Below, piece by piece: positions 59,701 through 64,000 of a stretch of 64,000 nucleotides of DNA. Numbering within the stretch: the first letter of the stretch is position 1; every line of letters starts with the position of its first letter. The notes under the pieces are model-generated. The model did no database searches and was not told the origin of the DNA. It saw nothing but the letters and a program-made list of their open reading frames with translations. Origin of the DNA: Xenorhabdus miraniensis (GTDB lineage: Bacteria > Pseudomonadota > Gammaproteobacteria > Enterobacterales > Enterobacteriaceae); NCBI RefSeq assembly GCF_002632615.1, contig NZ_NITZ01000002.1:149182-213181 (forward strand). Direction: 5' to 3'. The position numbers and the translations under genes were made by a program.

Positions 59701-61169
59701 TGAGCCGTATTGACCTTGTTCCAGTGACCGGTTTGCAGTGACAGAGAATGGTTCTTTTTATAACCCTTCTCTGTGGTCACCTCTGATTCCACCAGCCCTG
59801 CCAGTTTCACATCCTTTGCGGCAGATACGGTCAGTTTATTGCCCGCATTGATTTTACTGCCAAGTACTTCGGCATTACCTTCATTGGCTTTCAGATGAAC
59901 GTTTTGACGAGCATTAATGGTGTTGCCTTCATGCTGATGTTTTTCAGTTTCATAGGTGACATCATATCGCCAGAATACTTCCCGTTGATTATTCGTACTT
60001 CTGTCAAGTTGGTGGAGTTCTTGCCCATCCAATTTAAGATCGGCGCCGGTCAGTGTGACATTATCCCCATCAATATCAGTGGCTACTACACGATTGTGTT
60101 GTTTGGCATTCAGCGTAATGTTTTTGCCTTCCAACTGAGTACGGGCAACAGATTCACTGATTTGTTTTTTTTGGGTATAAGCGCTACTGAAATAACCTTG
60201 GGACTTATTACTGCCGGGGGTATCTGAAACGGATTTATTCAGGAATCCCCGAGACAGCAAGTTATCAGCCTGTAAAGTAATATCCCCCCCTTTCAAGGTT
60301 GCCGCTTCCAGTTTCACATCGCCGTAGGATTCAATATCAATACCTTCATTGGCGGTCATTTTGCCTTGCAGATTAACACCACTGCCTTCCGCGGTATTCA
60401 GAATACGAATACGTCCGGCCTGCATACTGCCAAGATAGTAGCTGTCGAGTGCAGCGATATTCTCCTGTTGTGAAGCCAAAACGCGGCCATCGGCTGAAAC
60501 TTGGTTATTCCCCGTCGTGATATTGATTGCTTTTGAGACAATGACCTGGCCATTACTGTTAATTTTAGGCGCAATCAAATTCAGCACGTCATTGTGGGAT
60601 AGGCCATTGTTTCCGATCTTCAGGGCCATCTGGTTATCCAAGGTACTGAAACCCTGCAACGCGCTATTTTCGACCAGTGGATTACCAACAACCAGTGATG
60701 CCTGATTTGTATTGATAAAACCACAGCCATTACAGGTAATGCCGTTAGGGTTTGCCAGTATATAGTCGGCGGCCATACCAAATATTTCTTGCTCCCCGAG
60801 TAAGAAAGAGGGGTTACGGCTAATCACCTCATTTAATATCACGCTGGCAGCCTGCCCGTTCAGGTTGCTGTTGGCTGATAATTCACCTGCCAATTGTGAT
60901 TGTCCATCAACCAATGAGTTATTTAATACCGCCCCCATTTGATTAACGTTGAAATCCTGATATTGGTTATGTGATAACCCTGATTCAGAAGGCGCGACAA
61001 TATTTATTACTGTCGCACCCGTGTCAGCCTGGGTAACATCCGGGCGATATGCAGCATCACCTCCCGGAGTAATACCGTTCGCAAAACTGACCGAACAAGT
61101 TGCCAGGATAATTGCCATAGATGCGGCGAGTTTTCCTGTGGAAGAGAGTTTGAATATTTTACTTTTCAT
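56712..61169 (-). CDS. xhlA: TpsA-type haemolysin/filamentous haemagglutinin, XhlA-like
   Basis: Large secreted or surface beta-helical protein of 1485 residues, the passenger of a two-partner secretion system. The signal peptide is about 1-30 (ILATCSVSFA). The TPS domain (about 35-290) has the NPNG motif in ILANPNGITCNGCGFINTN and the NxxG-like NPSF motif. Long haemagglutinin repeats follow, rich in GKNVTVTGA- and GNNVALQGA-type turns. The ATG at 61169 follows AAGG. XhlA of Xenorhabdus nematophila is a cell-surface haemolysin needed for full insect virulence; size and gene order agree. It lacks a recognisable C-terminal CdiA-type toxin domain. Confidence 0.85.
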   Translation of the reverse strand: MKSKIFKLSSTGKLAASMAIILATCSVSFANGITPGGDAAYRPDVTQADTGATVINIVAPSESGLSHNQYQDFNVNQMGAVLNNSLVDGQSQLAGELSANSNLNGQAASVILNEVISRNPSFLLGEQEIFGMAADYILANPNGITCNGCGFINTNQASLVVGNPLVENSALQGFSTLDNQMALKIGNNGLSHNDVLNLIAPKINSNGQVIVSKAINITTGNNQVSADGRVLASQQENIAALDSYYLGSMQAGRIRILNTAEGSGVNLQGKMTANEGIDIESYGDVKLEAATLKGGDITLQADNLLSRGFLNKSVSDTPGSNKSQGYFSSAYTQKKQISESVARTQLEGKNITLNAKQHNRVVATDIDGDNVTLTGADLKLDGQELHQLDRSTNNQREVFWRYDVTYETEKHQHEGNTINARQNVHLKANEGNAEVLGSKINAGNKLTVSAAKDVKLAGLVESEVTTEKGYKKNHSLSLQTGHWNKVNTAQRSVGNELKAGGDIGIEAGGNANITGTHIHSGNNLIVSAGQQANITVQSLVDDQVLEKDKTYWGGIAGGSKKDNRDKSETHHISEVTAGGHLLLTGMNGVTITGSKVKAEKGAYVEANDGQLTIDNAVSHTYKEVDERKGTIFNITKNTNQEQNKQQKSSSSHLVSDTDLKLLSNKDINVIGSLVKSASELQLNTSGNINILNYGEKNQYQQEKTNLDWQYYAKEAKDKQYRAGVGFVHVLDKQQNENITQRPSELSGGNLTVNAGKNVTVTGANLVTTKGDAKITGNNVSLLAGEESASTSTSQEKVDSSVFFTGGMDKFGSGVEGAYNKNGQSQNRTTATVTKTQVTGNLDLNAMGELKQQGTDHQVQGTYQANAGSIKNVATANTESGSTSQLQVGGEISATADYSATTRPIEKTAKAASDKKLDTAISKTGLPNVGIELEMNGNSRYTNNQKSDAVVTSVKAGDIKVTTNGDVYDQGTQYQANKGGVSLTAGSHTSEAAVNSQNSQSSDTTGNARLRVYTTTGADISVNGKGNGSYKETSNSNSNAVTGSINAQNGINVQVTRDARYQGTSMNAGKGATNVGAGGNIQFNQATNRSEQKNSGYNGEISLTVGTNPDGKNFDASLGGGYNTSNQNKTTAQTSAITGGQGVNLNAGNNVALQGANVSGKQVDLTAQRGKIDLTSAQDTENAHGWNVSAKAKGGFSSKARNNEGGNSAANNTAGDNSATGNTAAADRIIDNKYNIGGELKFGVNRLDQTTHRNTQISGGNVTLTSAGDTSLKGANVTADQVTGKVGGNFNVESLKDSTHRLDAGLDAGLGYSKTVKGDNPSKQAVPTAAEGSSGNTATTETAAADNANGKAPSLKDQLTATFKGFNGKLKGNYDTLDRETVGKQTTLNGAQGVNLDISGTTYLVGSKIDSTQGPVTVNTQQINQQSVTGYDKSRNLGANVPDSIIGLATTAQKDIFSGKVPFVKNESHNSELPTVRSEVKGRQLD

Positions 61170-61272
61170 ATAATTACCTTGGTTTACTTTCTTTATTGCC
61201 ATGTGCAGCGCTCTGGGGATGGATAATCCCCAAAACGGTCTGCGTTAAAAAAACGTCAAATGGTGTAATAAA

Positions 61273-62964
61273 CTAAAAAGTGTAAGAAAAGCGGGTTAAC
61301 AGTTGCATAGGTTCATCCGTGTTCCTATTTTGATGGGAGAGCAATTTACCTCGGCTTACCTCTATATCGGCAAACAGTTGCTGATAGCGTAGTGTCAGAC
61401 CCGCACTTAATCCGGCACTGCTTTGCCAGCTATTCTGGTTGCTTTGCCCGCTATTCTGACTGCGATGGCCTTTGGTCTGTCCGATATCCACGCCCGTACG
61501 CAGTGACAGTGAACCGTTAGAGATAGGTATTGAGTGGGAAAGCGTATTCCTCAGATACCAGCCGTTATCGCCTGATGACACATTTTTGCTGAATCCTCGT
61601 ACGGTATTGCGGTCGGTCACATTAACCCACTCAACACCCGGCAGCCCACTTGGGCTGTACTGGGCGTAAAATTGGCTATTAAAATGGTATGGTTTATCAA
61701 AGAGCTTGAAACGCCGCTGCAAATTTGCTGATAACTTCCCTTTGGTAAATCGGTTATTCAGACTGGTTATACCAGTCTTGGCACCAAACCACGGTATTCC
61801 CTGTTCAATACTCATATCAAGGGAGATCAACCCCGCGGGAATGATCTGTAATTGGTTAATTCCTAGTTCAAATATGCTCAATGTCTGGCTACTGATGGCA
61901 AGTTTGGAGTTCCCGATATAGTTGCTGTAATTCTTATAAGCCAATTGGGCGTGTAGGGTATCAATCTGATATTGATTGCGATGGAACACCCATTCGGTAC
62001 GCATTCCTGTTTGCTTTGAATTTCCGTGTATTTTGACCGATGCCTTCTGAAAGTGTGGATGGCCGGTATATTGGGAATAGCTGTTGAATCCGCTGACAGT
62101 AACGGCGCCGTAAGGGATCGAATAAAACAGGGTATAGGCGCGGTTGTACTGGTGATTGGGTTTATCAATCGTGCTGCTGCCACTGAGGCTGGCAAAGTCA
62201 GATAATCCCAGTGGGCTGTCTACACTGGCATTAAGCCGCGTAATCCATTTCCCGGTGCTTTTTTGCCCGTAATTATCGGTTGTGGTGGTTATTCTCCACG
62301 GGGTGGAATGCTGGTTGTGCAGTTTAACGATGGAGCCACCATTGACTGTGCCGGGCAGAATATCGAGAGTTGTTTTGTTTGAGCGCAGACGATTCGCCTG
62401 ATCCAAGCCCTGATCAAGTTGGTTCAGGTTCAGTGGCTTGTTTGTCAGGTTCGGGAAGAGCGTCTGGCTATTGATCCAGCGATCACTGCCTTCTACCGCT
62501 TCAACAAAACCTTCAACCACATTGATCCCCAGTTCGCCATTTTGGTTGGGGGGAATAAATTGCACCCGCGCTGTAATATAGCCTTTGGCAACATAAAGGT
62601 TAGTTATTTCTGCTGATAGCCTATTAATATCATTGCTGGTGATACAACTCTCGGGAAGTGCGCTGAGCGAATTCAAGTCACTCAGCGAAAGTAGCGTAAT
62701 GCCCTGAAGATAAACGCCGTTGATAGTCAGGCACGGTGGGGCATCCACCAGTACAGGGGAAACTTTTTGTGGTGACACACTATCAGTACGATTGATTAGC
62801 CCCTGATGGCGGCGTTCTTCAATTAATTGATCTATTTCCCTTGAGCTGTCCTGTAAGGTTCTTCTCGTTTCGTCTGTAGGGAGAATAGAGGACACCATAT
62901 CAGGTGATGCGTTTACCTGAAGTGCAGTACCTAATAAGATGAAAATTGTCGTCCTTTTAATCAT
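61273..62964 (-). CDS. xhlB: TpsB outer-membrane transporter of the haemolysin, XhlB-like
   Basis: Omp85-superfamily translocator of 563 residues. A signal peptide (about 1-20, ending QVNASP) is followed by an N-terminal plug helix (REIDQLIEERRHQG) and two POTRA domains (about 75-225, with YVAKGYITARVQF). The 16-strand barrel includes the conserved VRGF-type loop VRGFSKNVSSGDNGWYLRN and a terminal strand ending FSYTF. It recognises the TPS domain of XhlA and exports it. It is first gene of the operon, 104 bp ahead of xhlA. An upstream TTG at 62976 is possible but lacks a site. Confidence 0.9.
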   Translation of the reverse strand: MIKRTTIFILLGTALQVNASPDMVSSILPTDETRRTLQDSSREIDQLIEERRHQGLINRTDSVSPQKVSPVLVDAPPCLTINGVYLQGITLLSLSDLNSLSALPESCITSNDINRLSAEITNLYVAKGYITARVQFIPPNQNGELGINVVEGFVEAVEGSDRWINSQTLFPNLTNKPLNLNQLDQGLDQANRLRSNKTTLDILPGTVNGGSIVKLHNQHSTPWRITTTTDNYGQKSTGKWITRLNASVDSPLGLSDFASLSGSSTIDKPNHQYNRAYTLFYSIPYGAVTVSGFNSYSQYTGHPHFQKASVKIHGNSKQTGMRTEWVFHRNQYQIDTLHAQLAYKNYSNYIGNSKLAISSQTLSIFELGINQLQIIPAGLISLDMSIEQGIPWFGAKTGITSLNNRFTKGKLSANLQRRFKLFDKPYHFNSQFYAQYSPSGLPGVEWVNVTDRNTVRGFSKNVSSGDNGWYLRNTLSHSIPISNGSLSLRTGVDIGQTKGHRSQNSGQSNQNSWQSSAGLSAGLTLRYQQLFADIEVSRGKLLSHQNRNTDEPMQLLTRFSYTF

Positions 62965-62976
62965 GGGAGTACCCAA

Positions 62977-63523
62977 ATGACAATAGTTGATGGAAAAAGT
63001 ATCGTGTTGGGTTAGGATTAACCTTCCTGGTTTATTAATTAATCATTAGAGCATAGAAAATATTTTATTTTGTACTGATTAATAGTTGCTTTTTGTTCTG
63101 AACTATTATTTGTAGTTATAAATTTCTTTTAGTGACTTATAATAACTCGTATTGGTTATTTTCCTTCTAATTATTAAGGATATAAATCAAATTCAATTTG
63201 GTTTTAATTAAAATTCCCGTTTCACTTTGTGTTTTTACCGTTTCACTTTGTGCCGTTTATTTGAAAGTTTTGCTTATGTCATATTGATGAAAGGGTTTTT
63301 AGGAGGAAGGGTGAAAAACATGAGGCAAGGTATTTATTTATCATTAGATGATTTATTGTTCATTAATGACAAATGTAATTATGAATTCATTTTTCTTTAT
63401 TCATTGTGAAAATAATTACTACATAAAAATCTGACAGCGGGAAAAAATCAGAAAAACAAATATAAGAGAGAAAAAAAGGAATTAAATTAAATTGGCAGGT
63501 AAATTAAGAAATATCTGATTGAA
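62977..63523. other. AT-rich upstream region of the xhlBA operon
   Basis: No coding frame supported (a 60-codon frame at 63227-63409 has no homology or ribosome site that I trust). It contains a phased 14-bp direct repeat (63218-63252). X. nematophila xhlA is known to be activated by Lrp; AT-rich sequence of this kind suits Lrp or H-NS binding. Confidence 0.5.
63218..63252. repeat. Two 14-bp direct repeats phased 21 bp apart
   Basis: CGTTTCACTTTGTG occurs at 63218-63231 and 63239-63252. The 21-bp period is two helical turns, so both copies face the same side of the DNA, about 255-290 bp upstream of xhlB. This is a candidate regulator site. Confidence 0.7.
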
Positions 63524-63552
63524 TCAGCCAATGAATAATATTCATTGGCTGA
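63524..63552 (-). terminator. Long perfect hairpin after the edge hcp gene
   Basis: TCAGCCAATGAATA (63524-63537) and TATTCATTGGCTGA (63539-63552) are 14-bp perfect inverted arms, 33 bp beyond the hcp stop. The following T-run on the minus strand is poor, but the hairpin is strong. Confidence 0.65.
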
Positions 63553-63585
63553 AAGGTTATTACTTAATACTTCATGAAGAAGATA

Positions 63586-64000
63586 TTAAGCAACAATTGG
63601 CGCGCGCCAGTCGTCAGCACCAGAAGTACCAGCAGTAGTGTGTTCCCACTCGATCTTACGATAAGAAAGAGAAACACGAACCAACTGAGTGAACTCAGAT
63701 TTTGCTGGGTCCTGGCAGTGTGGCATTTTGCAGTCGATATCAACGATAGTTGCATCTACCAGTTTAGTAGTGAAGAAATGCTCTTGTTTACCTTCGATAG
63801 ATGTACGGTACCATTTCAGCTCTACAGTAGTCAGCATTTCGCCAGAAGCTAATGCGTTGTAAAGCAGAGGAACTGCTTTATTCAATGCAACGGTAAAGCG
63901 GAATGGCTTGTGCGCACGCTGGCCAGAAGGCTGTCCAGACTGTGGATCAGTTGGAACAGTAACGATGTGGTCAAATTCTTGAACCAGCATTTCGTCTTCG
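63586..64000 (-). CDS. hcp: Canonical Hcp (TssD) of a type VI secretion system, 5' end outside window
   Basis: The last 138 codons of an Hcp tube protein. Family segments are EDEMLVQEFDHIVTVPTD, the extended loop SGQPSGQRAHKPF, VALNKAVPLLYNALASGE, CKMPHCQDPAKSEFTQLVRV and the end WEHTTAGTSGADDWR. It closely follows the Hcp of enteroaggregative E. coli and Photorhabdus/Xenorhabdus clusters, unlike the stand-alone Hcp at 53671. A type VI gene cluster may continue beyond the window. Confidence 0.92.
   Translation of the reverse strand, partial: EDEMLVQEFDHIVTVPTDPQSGQPSGQRAHKPFRFTVALNKAVPLLYNALASGEMLTTVELKWYRTSIEGKQEHFFTTKLVDATIVDIDCKMPHCQDPAKSEFTQLVRVSLSYRKIEWEHTTAGTSGADDWRAPIVA

Noticed and set aside
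63227..63409. A 60-codon plus-strand frame in the xhlB upstream region
   Set aside because: No homology I can recognise and it overlaps the phased direct repeats of a likely control region; a chance frame in AT-rich DNA is more probable.

Overview
The window reads as chromosomal DNA of a gammaproteobacterium of the Morganellaceae, most probably Xenorhabdus (Photorhabdus is the main alternative). The housekeeping proteins resemble Escherichia coli proteins closely and lie in E. coli-like blocks. The accessory genes are typical of insect-associated bacteria: an XhlBA-type two-partner haemolysin, an invasin-like inverse autotransporter and Hcp type VI proteins. An exactly 127-bp ERIC element is present. 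The genus is inferred from gene content only.

Layout: 1-5.1 kb holds a DHA2 drug exporter cut by the window edge with a divergent TetR regulator, an adenine permease behind a PurR box, and a family-39 glycosyltransferase followed by a broken glycine-rich tail. 5.2-20.6 kb is the yihI-hemN-glnG-glnL-glnA-typA-yihX-dtd-fabY block. It has two insertions: an AT-rich unknown gene between hemN and glnG, and an inverse autotransporter between glnA and typA. The glnA promoter keeps its sigma-54 and NtrC elements. 20.6-34.2 kb is yicH-xanP-gltS-recG-trmH-spoT-rpoZ-gmk-ligB-yicG; xanP has a frameshifting internal deletion and trmH ends inside the ERIC element. 34.3-38.1 kb is yidR-yidQ-yidE, without the ibpAB pair found there in E. 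coli. A junction region with a CRP-like site and a strong terminator leads to avtA-tag-glyQ-glyS and a tRNA-Pro gene (38.5-43.9 kb).

After the tRNA comes the wreck of a VapC-type PIN toxin, then dppABCDF, a fragment of the c-di-GMP phosphodiesterase gene hmsP/pdeK that keeps only its sensor and HAMP part, and yhjJ. 53.0-55.0 kb is an AT-rich accessory patch: a solitary ribbon-helix-helix antitoxin and a three-gene unit with overlapping start and stop codons. That unit encodes a stand-alone Hcp, an unrecognised 216-residue protein with a glycine zipper, and a 77-residue membrane protein. I read it as a type VI carrier, a membrane-acting effector and its immunity protein. It is the best candidate in the window for a poorly described system. 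Then follow a tautomerase, yhjD, the haemolysin operon xhlB-xhlA and, at the right edge, the 3' part of a canonical hcp gene.

Functionally the window combines core metabolism (nitrogen control, ppGpp turnover, haem, purine and peptide uptake, Gly-tRNA charging) with surface and antagonism functions. It also shows gene decay: xanP, hmsP, vapC and the glycine-rich tail are all broken.
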